From the NCBI GenBank assembly GCA_964369885.1, contig CAYJGQ010000063.1:1-13649 (forward strand): a stretch of 13,649 nucleotides of DNA, read 5' to 3'. Both the position numbers and the translations under genes were made by a program. The DNA comes from Heteroruminococcus sp964369885 (GTDB taxonomy: Bacteria > Bacillota > Clostridia > Oscillospirales > Ruminococcaceae). Shown here one piece after another: positions 6,184 through 13,649 of the stretch. Below the pieces are notes generated by a model. The model saw only the letters and a list, made by a program, of their open reading frames with translations, did no database searches and had not been told where the DNA came from. Position 1 is the stretch's first letter. Each line of letters starts with the position of its first letter.

Positions 6184-7977
6184 TTATTCATTAATCTTGC
6201 TAAGGCGGGGAAGATACTTTTCCTTGTACTCGTTGTAGTGACGTGTGTAGTCGGGGGTATCGCCCTTGTGTAGGCGGTGCAGGTAGTCGTGGTGCTCAAT
6301 TGTCTTGTGGTGAAGCTCCTGCTCCTGCTTTGCCAGCATTACCACACCTATGTTGGAGCAGTAGTCCGACACCTTTTCAAGGGCGGCTATGGTCTCTACA
6401 AATGGGAAGGCCGCCTCAATGCTACACTTGCCTGACTGAAGGCGCTTGATATGAAGCCCCTTTAGGGTTTCTTCCATCTGGTCAATTACCTCCTCAAGAG
6501 GCTCTATGTGGGAGGCTATGTGGTAATCATCGTTGCCGTACGCCGAAAGCGAAAGGCCTACAATTTCATCGACGGCCTCAAACACCAAGGCCAGTTCCTG
6601 CCGTGCTCCGCTTGAGAAGGATATCCCCTCATTGTGCAGACTCTGGGCCCGCATTGCTATGCTTTCGGCCTGATCGCCTATATGCTCAAACTCGCCTATT
6701 ATATGAAGCAGGTCGGAGATGCGGCGGCTCTCGGCGGTATTAAGCTCCCGCTTTGAAAGCTCCACAAGGTAGTTCTCCATGCGGTCTTCCATGCGGTCGA
6801 TGGTGTTTTCGGTTTCGACTATGCGTTCAAGGGTTTTTTGGTCAAACTTCTTAAATAGCTCTGAGGCCAGACGCAGGTTTGCAAAGGCCTTTTCGCCCAT
6901 CGAAAGGGCGGCCTTTTCAGCGTGGTCTACGGCAAGGCCGGGCGAAAGCATGATGCGGTCATCAAGGTTTGCAACGTCACGAATTTCGGCAAGCTCGCTG
7001 TCGGTTTTCTTAAACAGGATGTATACAATCTTTTCAAGCAGGCCGGCAAAGGGGATAAACAGCAGTGTAACCACCACATTAAACAGTGTGTGGAAGTTTG
7101 CTATGCCGCCCGAGTCGATGGCATCCTGCCAAAAGGCAAAGCCAACAATGTTTTGATAGGCATATGTGCCCACAAGGAATAACAGTGTGCCCAAAATATT
7201 AAAGGTAAGGTGAACAAAGGCGGCGCGCTTTGCATTGCGCGAGGCGCCGATAGAGGCCATCATGGGGGTTACACAGGTACCTATGTTTTGTCCCATTATG
7301 ATGGGGAAGGCCGAGGAGAATGTGATTGCTCCCGTTGAGGAGAGGGCCTGCAAAATACCTACCGAGGCCGAGGAAGACTGTATAAGCGCAGTTACTGTGG
7401 CGCCGGTGAGCACACCAAGTACGGGATTTTGCAGAGTGGCAAACATTTCGGCAAACTGTGGCATGTCACGCAGGGGACGCACGGCATCCTCCATTTGGAA
7501 CATACCTGTAAACAAAACGCCAAAGCCCAGCAGAAGTTGTCCAACATTGCGATGGCTACTGCGCTTTGAGGTCATAAATAGTATTACACCAATTATGGCC
7601 ATAAGCGGGGCAAGGGTGGATGGTTTTAAAAAGCGGAGCAGAAGATGGTCGGTGTCCAGTGTGGTGAGGCGCAGGATGTGGGCCGTCACGGTGGTACCGA
7701 TGTTTGCGCCCATGATAACGCCAATGGCGGGGCGCAGTTTTAGGATGCCTGCATTTACAAGACCTACCACAATTACGGTTGTGGCCGAGGAGCTTTGCAC
7801 CGCCGCTGTAACCAGAGCGCCAAGCAGTACCCCTCCAAGTATGTTGCTGGTAAAGCTTTCGAGGATATGCTCAAGCCTACCGCCGGATAGTTTTTCAAGC
7901 CCGGTACCCAGCACATTCATTCCGTACAGGAATATTGCCAAGCCCCCAAACAGGGATATAAAAGAAAGTACGTCCAT
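6184..7977 (-). CDS. Na+/phosphate cotransporter family protein with C-terminal PhoU-like domain
   Basis: Predicted membrane protein of the NptA/YjbB (NaPi-II-like) family, moving inorganic phosphate coupled to Na+. The membrane half (roughly residues 1-325) contains the two inverted repeat signatures QSSSATT (61-67) and QSSSAS (200-205), each followed by a G-x-N-I-G-T segment (90-95 and 229-234). The soluble half (about 350-560) is a PhoU-like helical domain with metal-cluster-type motifs EFEHIGDQAES (429-439) and EKVSDYCSNIG (534-544). The start at 7977 is chosen because GGAGGG sits about 4 bases upstream; an ATG at 7995 has no ribosome site. Length is 597 aa. Direction of transport (uptake or efflux) cannot be told from sequence; the E. 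coli YjbB relative exports phosphate. The promoter region contains Pho-box-like repeats. Confidence 0.9.
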   Translation of the reverse strand: MDVLSFISLFGGLAIFLYGMNVLGTGLEKLSGGRLEHILESFTSNILGGVLLGALVTAAVQSSSATTVIVVGLVNAGILKLRPAIGVIMGANIGTTVTAHILRLTTLDTDHLLLRFLKPSTLAPLMAIIGVILFMTSKRSSHRNVGQLLLGFGVLFTGMFQMEDAVRPLRDMPQFAEMFATLQNPVLGVLTGATVTALIQSSSASVGILQALSSTGAITFSSAFPIIMGQNIGTCVTPMMASIGASRNAKRAAFVHLTFNILGTLLFLVGTYAYQNIVGFAFWQDAIDSGGIANFHTLFNVVVTLLFIPFAGLLEKIVYILFKKTDSELAEIRDVANLDDRIMLSPGLAVDHAEKAALSMGEKAFANLRLASELFKKFDQKTLERIVETENTIDRMEDRMENYLVELSKRELNTAESRRISDLLHIIGEFEHIGDQAESIAMRAQSLHNEGISFSSGARQELALVFEAVDEIVGLSLSAYGNDDYHIASHIEPLEEVIDQMEETLKGLHIKRLQSGKCSIEAAFPFVETIAALEKVSDYCSNIGVVMLAKQEQELHHKTIEHHDYLHRLHKGDTPDYTRHYNEYKEKYLPRLSKINE

Positions 7978-8024
7978 TTTGCCCTCCACAAGCACATTGT
8001 TTTGTATGTTTTATTACAACTATA

Positions 8025-8054
8025 ATTATATAACATTTACTTAACATTTAACAA
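8025..8054 (-). promoter_or_regulatory. predicted promoter of the Na/Pi transporter with Pho-box-like repeats
   Basis: On the minus strand TTGTTA (8054-8049) and TATAAT (8030-8025) are 18 bases apart. Between and over them a 9-base direct repeat, TAACATTTA, occurs at 8031-8039 and 8042-8050, an 11-bp period. Such helical-phase TTAACA-like repeats are the form of Firmicute PhoP boxes, which would suit a phosphate transporter. Only two good copies are present. Confidence 0.45.
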
Positions 8055-8159
8055 ACCTTCTCAGCACAAGATTTTTCGGGCAGAGCGCTTGTTTTTTTGT
8101 GCAATTTGACAAAAACTGACAAACAAAACCCAAACAAAGGCAGGCCGCAAGATAAACTC

Positions 8160-8188
8160 TTGAATTTGCAGGCTTTTTTAGATACAAT
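8160..8188 (+). promoter_or_regulatory. predicted promoter of the RpiB-like gene
   Basis: TTGAAT (8160-8165) and TACAAT (8183-8188), spaced 17 bases. The start would be near 8195, just before a 6-bp hairpin (8203-8208/8214-8219). A 7-base direct repeat TGACAAA (8107-8113 and 8117-8123) lies upstream. Confidence 0.6.
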
Positions 8189-8195
8189 GGACATG

Positions 8196-8219
8196 AAAAA
8201 ACCCACCCGTTTGGGGTGG
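8196..8219. other. hairpin at the start of the RpiB-like mRNA / possible minus-strand terminator
   Basis: CCACCC (8203-8208) pairs with GGGTGG (8214-8219) around GTTTG. On the plus strand it is a 5'-leader hairpin. Read on the minus strand it is followed by six T, so it could stop antisense transcription before the Na/Pi promoter. Confidence 0.4.
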
Positions 8220-8244
8220 TCTTAAAATGAATGGAGAATACACT

Positions 8245-8763
8245 ATGAAGGACATTATCTATCTTGGATGCGACGATTCGGGTTGTGAGCTAAAGGCAAA
8301 AATTATTGCTTACCTTGAGGAAAACGGATACGAGTATAAGGACTGTGGCTCGGACGAGACCCCCTCGCGTTATCCCTACTACGCCGCAAAGGTGGCGGCC
8401 GCTGTGTCCCGTGGGGAGATTGCAAGAGGAATACTGATTTGCGGAAGCGGCGTGGGCATAAGCATTGCCGCAAACAAGTTTAAGGGCGTGCGTGCCGCAC
8501 TTTGCACCGAGGCCTATTCGGCCCGTCTGACCCGCCGCCACAACGACTCCAACATACTTTGCCTTGGTGGACGTATGCTGGGGGTTTGGCAGGGACTGCG
8601 CATTGTCGACACATGGCTAAACACCGAGTACGACGGCGGACATCATCAGGGGTCGCTTGACCTTATAACCCAGATGGAGGACTGCATGTTCAGCGGCGAG
8701 GTTTGGGAGCCAAATGAGCTGCCCTACCCCGAATTTGAGTGGAACGAAGACCAGGGTCTGTAA
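8245..8763 (+). CDS. RpiB/LacA/LacB-family sugar isomerase, divergent
   Basis: A 172-aa protein with the Rossmann-like RpiB fold, a family that interconverts aldose and ketose sugars, usually phosphorylated (ribose-5-P/ribulose-5-P or galactose-6-P/tagatose-6-P). The catalytic region is kept: ICGSGVGISIAANK with Cys66, and RRHNDSNILCLGGR with His99. The residues that normally bind phosphate differ: GCDH is GCDD at residues 8-11, and the usual GGRHxxR is GGHHQGS (131-137). The C-terminus extends about 25 residues beyond classical RpiB and is acidic and aromatic. ATG 8245 is preferred over ATG 8227 because GGAGA lies 7 bases before it. The protein is an isomerase by fold; its substrate may be unphosphorylated or carry phosphate elsewhere. 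I therefore give no gene symbol. It is a single-gene unit convergent with the carboxypeptidase gene. Confidence 0.85.
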   Translation: MKDIIYLGCDDSGCELKAKIIAYLEENGYEYKDCGSDETPSRYPYYAAKVAAAVSRGEIARGILICGSGVGISIAANKFKGVRAALCTEAYSARLTRRHNDSNILCLGGRMLGVWQGLRIVDTWLNTEYDGGHHQGSLDLITQMEDCMFSGEVWEPNELPYPEFEWNEDQGL

Positions 8764-8778
8764 AAACAAGAAATAATT

Positions 8779-8828
8779 AAACCTCGGGAAGATGCCTGCC
8801 GCATAGGCGGTGTCTCCCGAGGTTTTTT
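8779..8828 (+). terminator. terminator between the convergent RpiB-like and carboxypeptidase genes
   Basis: An 11-bp stem (8779-8789 with 8815-8825) encloses a 25-base loop that holds a small GCC/GGC helix, followed on the plus strand by a run of six T. It begins 16 bases after the isomerase stop. It may also serve the minus-strand carboxypeptidase gene, whose T-run is weaker. Confidence 0.85.
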
Positions 8829-8845
8829 GTATATTTGGGAGGGCG

Positions 8846-10081
8846 CTAAATCCCAATGCCCCCCATAAAGGTTAAATGTTGCCACATAAAATCCAGCGCC
8901 CGCCAAAATGTCATTTCAGGCACGGCCTGTGGGGCAATAATGGGATATTCCCCTATTTGCTCTCCATCTATTTGCACACTCACCCGTCCCAGAATTTGCC
9001 CCTCCTCAACAGGGGCCTGCACCGACTGGGCAAGGGTAACACTTTGGGTAATGCTCTCGGCCTTGGCTTTTTCCACTATCAGGATGGGAAGTCGGCCAAA
9101 CTCGGGGGTGATTTCACGCTGGGTGCCGCCAAGCACGGCTAAATTTGTAAGCTCCTGCGTGGGGGGTGTTGGTATGTAGGGCATAAATCCCCCAAAGCCG
9201 TAATCCAGCAGGGCTCTGGCCGAGGCAAAACGCTCCTCACTGGTGGCACAGCCCATCACCACCGCCACAAGCGAAAAATCATCACGCTGGGCCGTGGCGG
9301 CAAGACAACTGCCTGCACCGCTTGTTGTGCCGGTTTTTAGCCCGGTTGCCCCCTCGTAGGTGCGTACAAGCCGATTTGTATTTACAAGCTGGGTTTCACC
9401 ACCACGCAAATCATCCATCCAAACCGTGCTGTACTCCAGTATTAGAGGGTGCTCCACAAGGGCGGCCGACATTATGGCAATGTCGTGGGCACTGGTAAGG
9501 TGCCCCTCTTCATCAAGACCCGAGGCGTTCTTAAAGGTGGTGTCGGCCATGCCAAGCTCGGCCGCGCGGGCATTCATCATATCCACAAAGGCACTGCTGC
9601 TGCCGGCCACCGCCTCGCCAAGCAGGGTGGCGGCATCATTTGCGCTGGCTATGGCTGTGGCCTTTATAAGATCATCCACCGACATCTCCTCGCCGGGCTC
9701 AAGCCATATCTGGCTTCCCCCCATGCCGGCGGCATACTCGCTACACACCACCATGCTATCAAGGGCAAGCTCCCCACGCTCTATGGCCTCCATGGCCAAA
9801 AGCAGGGTCATAACCTTGGTTACCGAGGCCGGCGCAAGCTGCTCATGCTCGTTCTTGGCAAATAAAACCTGCCCGGTGCTCTGCTCTATAAGTATGGCCG
9901 AGCGGGCGGGCAGTCCCTCCCCCACCTGCATTGCCGCCGCGGCGGCCAGCTCGTCGTCTATCACCTGTTGGCTTACCGTGGCCATTACGGGCTCGCTTGG
10001 GGCTAAAACTTCAGCCCCAAACACCGTGGCCCTGCTTTGTATCAAAAATAACGCCAAAAATACAGCCATCAATCGTTTCAT
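8846..10081 (-). CDS. D-alanyl-D-alanine carboxypeptidase (serine type, PBP5/DacF-like)
   Basis: Secreted penicillin-binding protein that removes the terminal D-Ala from peptidoglycan pentapeptides, limiting cross-linking. At 411 aa it has a signal peptide (Lys-Arg then a hydrophobic core, likely cleaved near residue 22). All three active-site motifs are present in order: SVTK (Ser86, Lys89), SAN (146-148) and KTG (249-251). A PBP5-type C-terminal beta domain follows (about 305-390), and the last ~20 residues, with FWRALDFMW, look like an amphipathic helix lying on the outer membrane face. The ATG at 10081 has AGGAG 9 bases upstream. It is divergent from the cyclic-di-GMP gene across a 237-base gap in which I see no convincing minus-strand promoter. 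It could equally be called DacA or DacF; sporulation genes that would decide are not in view. Confidence 0.93.
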   Translation of the reverse strand: MKRLMAVFLALFLIQSRATVFGAEVLAPSEPVMATVSQQVIDDELAAAAAMQVGEGLPARSAILIEQSTGQVLFAKNEHEQLAPASVTKVMTLLLAMEAIERGELALDSMVVCSEYAAGMGGSQIWLEPGEEMSVDDLIKATAIASANDAATLLGEAVAGSSSAFVDMMNARAAELGMADTTFKNASGLDEEGHLTSAHDIAIMSAALVEHPLILEYSTVWMDDLRGGETQLVNTNRLVRTYEGATGLKTGTTSGAGSCLAATAQRDDFSLVAVVMGCATSEERFASARALLDYGFGGFMPYIPTPPTQELTNLAVLGGTQREITPEFGRLPILIVEKAKAESITQSVTLAQSVQAPVEEGQILGRVSVQIDGEQIGEYPIIAPQAVPEMTFWRALDFMWQHLTFMGGIGI

Positions 10082-10224
10082 CTACACCAGCTCCTATTCC
10101 ATGAAACATATTTTGGACAAATCGCTTTATATATGTTTATTGTAAATATTGCCTGAATATCACACCCATGCATTAAATATGACACAATTATGTTAAATTT
10201 TAATCTAAAAACGCTAATTTGTAA

Positions 10225-10253
10225 TTGGATTTACACAGCAAACATGATATAAT
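10225..10253 (+). promoter_or_regulatory. extended -10 promoter of the cyclic-di-GMP gene
   Basis: TTGGAT (10225-10230) and TATAAT (10248-10253), spaced 17 bases, with TG-A before the -10 box. The start near 10260 gives a leader of about 60 bases. A second TATAAT at 10268-10273 has no suitable -35 box. The leader is too short for a cyclic-di-GMP riboswitch. Confidence 0.7.
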
Positions 10254-10318
10254 GTGCAACTGAATAGTATAATGCAGATGTTGTGTGCTTACTATCACTA
10301 AAGCATAGGAGGCGATGA

Positions 10319-12469
10319 ATGGTGTCCGGCGCAACCAAGCAGTACAGAACCTATGACGAATACTCAAAAATAGCCATGGACAATCAAGATGTCCTTTGCT
10401 ACATTGCGGATATGGAGACATACGAACTACTATATGTTAACAAGGGAATTCAAGACCTTTTAAGCATTAATACCACCGAGCAATATCAGGGGAAAATGTG
10501 TTATGAACTGCTTCAGGGCAAAAACCAACCCTGCGAATTTTGCACAAACTCAAAACTGGTACAGGGAGAAGTTTATAACTGGGAATACTACAACCCCGTG
10601 CTAAAGGGAAACTACTCCCTTGATGACACAATGATATATATAGACGGGCGCAGGGCCCGACTTGAGATAGCAAAAAATATTGACGACCACTGTGCAAAAC
10701 TTTGTGACCTACAAGCACGCCTGAGCACCGAGAGAACCCTTGTGCGCTGTGTGCAAACACTGGTCGAGCACACCTCTACCAATGCGGCCATTGACAGCCT
10801 GCTTTCCATAGTTGGGGAATACTACGACTCCGACCGAGCATACATATTTGAGTTTAACTACAAAAGTGCCACCATGGATAATACCTATGAGTGGTGTGCC
10901 AATGAGATAACCCCCGAGATTGATAACCTGCAAGGGGTACCGCTGGAAGGGTTTAAGCGCTGGACCGATGCCTTTGACAAGGGTGAGGGACTGTTTATTG
11001 GGTCGGTTGATGAGCTTGATAAAGACTCGGATGAATACAAGGTGTTGGCGCCACAGGGTATTGAGCGCATGATGGCCTACCCACTTATCATGGGCGGCAA
11101 GGTCACCGGATTTTTGGGGGTGGATAACCCTGCGCAGTTTGACCAAGAAGTGGAACTGCTACGGTCGGCAGCTATATTTGTAATGGATGATTTGCGCAAG
11201 CGCCGCATGAATCATGAGCTTGAAAAGCTAAGTTATGTTGATGCGCTTACAGGGCTGCATAACCGCAACCGATATGTGCAGACACTGCGCGAACTTGATG
11301 AAACCCCACCCGAGATGTTGGGGGTGGTTTATGCCGACATAAATGGACTAAAGTCTGCAAACGACAGCCGAGGCCACGACTACGGCGATCACTTGATATT
11401 CCGTGCGGCCCAAATCCTGCGCAAAATAATGGGGTCGGCCTACCGTGTGGGCGGTGATGAATTTGTGGTACTGCGCACCGACCTTGGCAAACAGGAATTT
11501 GATGCCCTGGTGGACACACTGCGTGAGGCCATTGATGCTGATGAGCAGTGCAATATGTCGATTGGCATCATTTGGAAGGCAAACCCCAAGAATGTAATAA
11601 AAGAGATTACAAACTCGGATAAGCTGATGTATGCCGAGAAGCAAAATTACTACAAGGCAATACTTCCAACACAGCGCAACTACCGCTCTGACATGGTGCA
11701 GACACTGTTGGGGGAGATATCCCGTGGGGTGTTTGAAATATTCCTACAAGCCAAGGTGGAACTAAAAACAGGGCGCATTATGGGTGCCGAGGCACTGGTG
11801 CGCAAACGTGGGGAAAACGGCCATATGGTGCCCCCAGATCGCTTTATTCCGCTGTATGAGATGGAGGGCATAATCCGACATTTGGATTTTTATGTGCTTG
11901 AGCAGGTATGTAAGACCCTGCATAGCTGGATTGAGGCCGGATATCCCATTGCCATATCGGTAAATATATCCCGTGCCACCTTTTTTGAACATAAGGTGGT
12001 GGATGAAATTTTTGCCATCTGCGAAAAATACGGGGTTGACCCCAAGTGGATTGAAATTGAGATAACCGAAAGCCACAACGCCCTGAATTACGATGAACTT
12101 GGCAAAAAGCTTGGCAATCTAAAGGAACGTGGATTTTCGGTGTCGCTTGATGATTTTGGCTCACAGTATGCAAATTTGCAGATGCTGGCATCGGCAAACT
12201 TTACACAGGTAAAGCTTGACAAAAGCCTTGTGGAACAGCTTTGCGACAACCAGAAAAACCGTGTGGTGGTGGAGCACGCCATACAGATGTGCAAACAACT
12301 TGACTCCACCCACTCGCTGGCCGAGGGCATTGAAACAGCAGAACAGCTTGAGATGCTAATGGAGCTTGAATGCAGCTACGGCCAGGGCTACCTATTCCTA
12401 AAACCGCTACCAATCAATGACTTTTTGGAGGTGTATTTGGCACAGCGTGAGGAAATGGGAATACAGTAA
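10319..12469 (+). CDS. PAS-GAF-GGDEF-EAL cyclic-di-GMP turnover protein
   Basis: A 716-aa predicted cytoplasmic sensor enzyme with no membrane segments. Residues ~20-125 resemble a PAS domain and contain a Cys pair (C72-E-F-C75). Residues ~140-290 resemble a GAF domain. GGDEF (~300-450) carries the intact G378-G-D-E-F382 and the upstream metal Asp in YADINGLK, with ND and GH..GD motifs; no RxxD inhibitory site is seen. EAL (~465-710) has E491-A-L, N549, E581 and E584 in EITES, DDFG (611-614), K632, E669, E672 and Q689, the full phosphodiesterase set. Both synthesis and hydrolysis of cyclic-di-GMP are therefore possible, with the N-terminal domains probably choosing between them. AGGAGG (10307-10312) sits 6 bases before ATG 10319; an out-of-frame ATG lies at 10315. 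A terminator follows, making it monocistronic. Confidence 0.93.
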   Translation: MVSGATKQYRTYDEYSKIAMDNQDVLCYIADMETYELLYVNKGIQDLLSINTTEQYQGKMCYELLQGKNQPCEFCTNSKLVQGEVYNWEYYNPVLKGNYSLDDTMIYIDGRRARLEIAKNIDDHCAKLCDLQARLSTERTLVRCVQTLVEHTSTNAAIDSLLSIVGEYYDSDRAYIFEFNYKSATMDNTYEWCANEITPEIDNLQGVPLEGFKRWTDAFDKGEGLFIGSVDELDKDSDEYKVLAPQGIERMMAYPLIMGGKVTGFLGVDNPAQFDQEVELLRSAAIFVMDDLRKRRMNHELEKLSYVDALTGLHNRNRYVQTLRELDETPPEMLGVVYADINGLKSANDSRGHDYGDHLIFRAAQILRKIMGSAYRVGGDEFVVLRTDLGKQEFDALVDTLREAIDADEQCNMSIGIIWKANPKNVIKEITNSDKLMYAEKQNYYKAILPTQRNYRSDMVQTLLGEISRGVFEIFLQAKVELKTGRIMGAEALVRKRGENGHMVPPDRFIPLYEMEGIIRHLDFYVLEQVCKTLHSWIEAGYPIAISVNISRATFFEHKVVDEIFAICEKYGVDPKWIEIEITESHNALNYDELGKKLGNLKERGFSVSLDDFGSQYANLQMLASANFTQVKLDKSLVEQLCDNQKNRVVVEHAIQMCKQLDSTHSLAEGIETAEQLEMLMELECSYGQGYLFLKPLPINDFLEVYLAQREEMGIQ

Positions 12470-12495
12470 AATCAAAAAATTTATATAGCATAAGG

Positions 12496-12529
12496 GCACA
12501 GCGGATTTATTAAATCCTCTGTGCTTTTT
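12496..12529 (+). terminator. intrinsic terminator of the cyclic-di-GMP gene
   Basis: GCACAG (12496-12501) with CTGTGC (12519-12524) and GGATTT (12503-12508) with AAATCC (12512-12517), separated by one C-T mismatch, then five T. It begins 27 bases after the stop codon. Confidence 0.88.
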
Positions 12530-12575
12530 GCAAAAGGTAAAAAGCATCGCCACCCCACCCGAAAGGAATGAGCAT

Positions 12576-13508
12576 ATGTCGCCACAAAAAGCACCCCGAA
12601 ACAAAACAATTGATACCCCAATAGCACAGGGCGGGGAGTTTTTAGAGCGTTGTATCACTCTTAAAACCCCACAAAAAAACCTTGAGCAGGTGGTGGATAG
12701 GACAATAATAGGGGATACATTTGAGGTGTTGCCCCTGCTACCCCCAAAATCCTTTGATTTAATAGTGGTAGACCCTCCCTACAACCTTACAAAGACCTTT
12801 GGGCAGGGGGTGTTTACCAAGCGCAGTGAGGAGAAATATACCGACTACACCCGCAAATGGTTGGAGCTTGTGGCCCCGCTTCTTCGCAGCGGTGGAAGTA
12901 TATATGTATGCTGTGACTGGCAGAGTAGCCTTGTAATAGGGGGTGTGCTGGGGGAGGTTTTTACCCTGCGCAACCGCCTAACCTGGCAACGTGAAAAGGG
13001 GCGTGGCGCTAAAAGCAACTGGAAAAACGGCATGGAGGACATATGGTATGCCACCAATGGGGAGGACTACACCTTTAATCTTGAGGTGGTGAAGGTGCGC
13101 AGGGAGGTAATTGCCCCCTACCGCAGTGACGGACAGCCCAAGGATTGGCAGGAAACACCCGATGGTAAATACCGTGACACCTGCCCCTCAAATTTTTGGG
13201 ATGACATAACAATTCCATTTTGGTCCATGCCCGAAAACACCGCACACCCCACCCAAAAACCCGAAAAACTGTTGGCCAAGCTTATTTTGGCAAGCTCCAA
13301 CAGGGGTGATGTGGTGCTTGATCCCTTTTTGGGCTCGGGGAGCACCAGCGTGGTGGCCAAAAAACTGGGTCGCCACTATGTGGGGATAGAGCAGGAAGCA
13401 CAGTACGCACTGTGGGCCGAGCAACGCCTTGAGCAGGCCGAGCAAAACCCCGAAATACAGGGATACAGCGGTGGCGTGTTTTGGCAAAGAAATACCAATG
13501 CAAAATAG
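12576..13508 (+). CDS. DNA amino-methyltransferase, beta class (N6-adenine or N4-cytosine)
   Basis: Site-specific DNA methyltransferase of 310 aa using S-adenosylmethionine. The catalytic motif IV DPPY (66-69) comes before the SAM-binding motif I, DPFLGSGST (249-257), with HPTQKP (224-229) just ahead of it. This order defines the beta class and is shared by N6-adenine and N4-cytosine enzymes, so the modified base and target sequence cannot be read directly. The segment ~138-225, rich in Trp, Asn and Lys, is the likely target-recognition region. ATG 12576 has AAAGGA 8 bases upstream; the longer frame from 12528 would start inside the preceding terminator. No restriction endonuclease gene is in the window, but the right edge is only 141 bases away, so an orphan status is not proven. 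No promoter was clearly identified. Confidence 0.9.
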   Translation: MSPQKAPRNKTIDTPIAQGGEFLERCITLKTPQKNLEQVVDRTIIGDTFEVLPLLPPKSFDLIVVDPPYNLTKTFGQGVFTKRSEEKYTDYTRKWLELVAPLLRSGGSIYVCCDWQSSLVIGGVLGEVFTLRNRLTWQREKGRGAKSNWKNGMEDIWYATNGEDYTFNLEVVKVRREVIAPYRSDGQPKDWQETPDGKYRDTCPSNFWDDITIPFWSMPENTAHPTQKPEKLLAKLILASSNRGDVVLDPFLGSGSTSVVAKKLGRHYVGIEQEAQYALWAEQRLEQAEQNPEIQGYSGGVFWQRNTNAK

Positions 13509-13649
13509 GGCTCCGCCCGTGGCCGTGTGGTCGCCACGGAACACGCCCCCGTGCGTGGCCGCACCGGACTCTCCCCCCACCCACACGGCTTTGCCGTGTT
13601 TCCTCCCCCTCGGGGGAGGCGGCGGCCGCGTGGTCGCGGCGGAACTCTC
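13509..13649. repeat. GC-rich palindromic repeat block, continuing off the window
   Basis: At least five perfect hairpins are packed in 141 bases: 13517-13523/13533-13539 (7 bp), 13551-13555/13560-13564 (5 bp), 13583-13589/13593-13599 (7 bp, TTT loop), 13602-13608/13613-13619 (7 bp) and 13625-13630/13635-13640 (6 bp, TGGT loop). Segments 13521-13546 and 13624-13649 are diverged copies, 21 of 26 bases identical. There is no credible ORF and base composition jumps far above the flanking gene. It resembles the intergenic palindromic repeats scattered in many Clostridia genomes. Confidence 0.6.

Noticed and set aside
7235..8044. 269-codon plus-strand ORF opposite the Na/Pi transporter
   Set aside because: Antisense frame of a confidently identified membrane protein, with no ribosome site or domain; the same applies to the long plus-strand frames opposite glmM, proS and the carboxypeptidase.
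13188..13586. Minus-strand ORFs across the methyltransferase end and the palindromic block
   Set aside because: They are antisense to DPFLGSGST-encoding sequence and to repeats; GC-rich palindromes keep several frames open by chance.

Overview
The window looks like a chromosomal segment of a low-to-mid-GC Gram-positive anaerobe of the class Clostridia, probably near the Ruminococcaceae/Oscillospiraceae. This is inferred from three things: a sortase-type surface protein, an archaeal/eukaryote-type (class 3) prolyl-tRNA synthetase, and sigma-A-like promoters with strong intrinsic terminators. No rRNA, tRNA, insertion sequence or CRISPR array is visible. No taxonomic marker fixes the genus.

Layout. 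1-777 (+): the 3' end of a strongly codon-biased surface protein with an NPDTG sorting signal, closed by a terminator. 3084-961 (-): a promoter, proS and ppa in one apparent operon, then a terminator. 3542-3169 (-): a stand-alone acyl carrier protein gene with its own promoter and terminator. 3592-4583 (+): a long structured leader with three strong hairpins and a possible Cys-rich short ORF, followed by a shikimate-kinase-like P-loop kinase that lacks the usual shikimate-binding residues, then a terminator. 6128-4639 (-): glmM. 8054-6184 (-): a Na+/phosphate cotransporter fused to a PhoU-like domain. 8160-8828 (+): a divergent RpiB/LacAB-family isomerase. 10081-8846 (-): a secreted D-Ala-D-Ala carboxypeptidase. 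10225-12529 (+): a PAS-GAF-GGDEF-EAL cyclic-di-GMP protein. 12576-13508 (+): a beta-type DNA amino-methyltransferase. 13509-13649: a dense block of GC-rich palindromes with diverged repeat units that runs off the window.

Functional themes. Envelope biogenesis is represented by glmM (UDP-GlcNAc precursor), the carboxypeptidase (peptidoglycan trimming), acpP (fatty acids) and the anchored surface protein. Phosphate and pyrophosphate handling is represented by ppa and the Na/Pi transporter. Most genes are single transcription units with their own terminators, so the neighbourhood is mainly housekeeping and not one integrated system. The parts that ordinary annotation leaves unexplained are the structured leader before the kinase-like gene, the altered active-site residues of that kinase and of the RpiB-like protein, and the palindromic block at the right edge.
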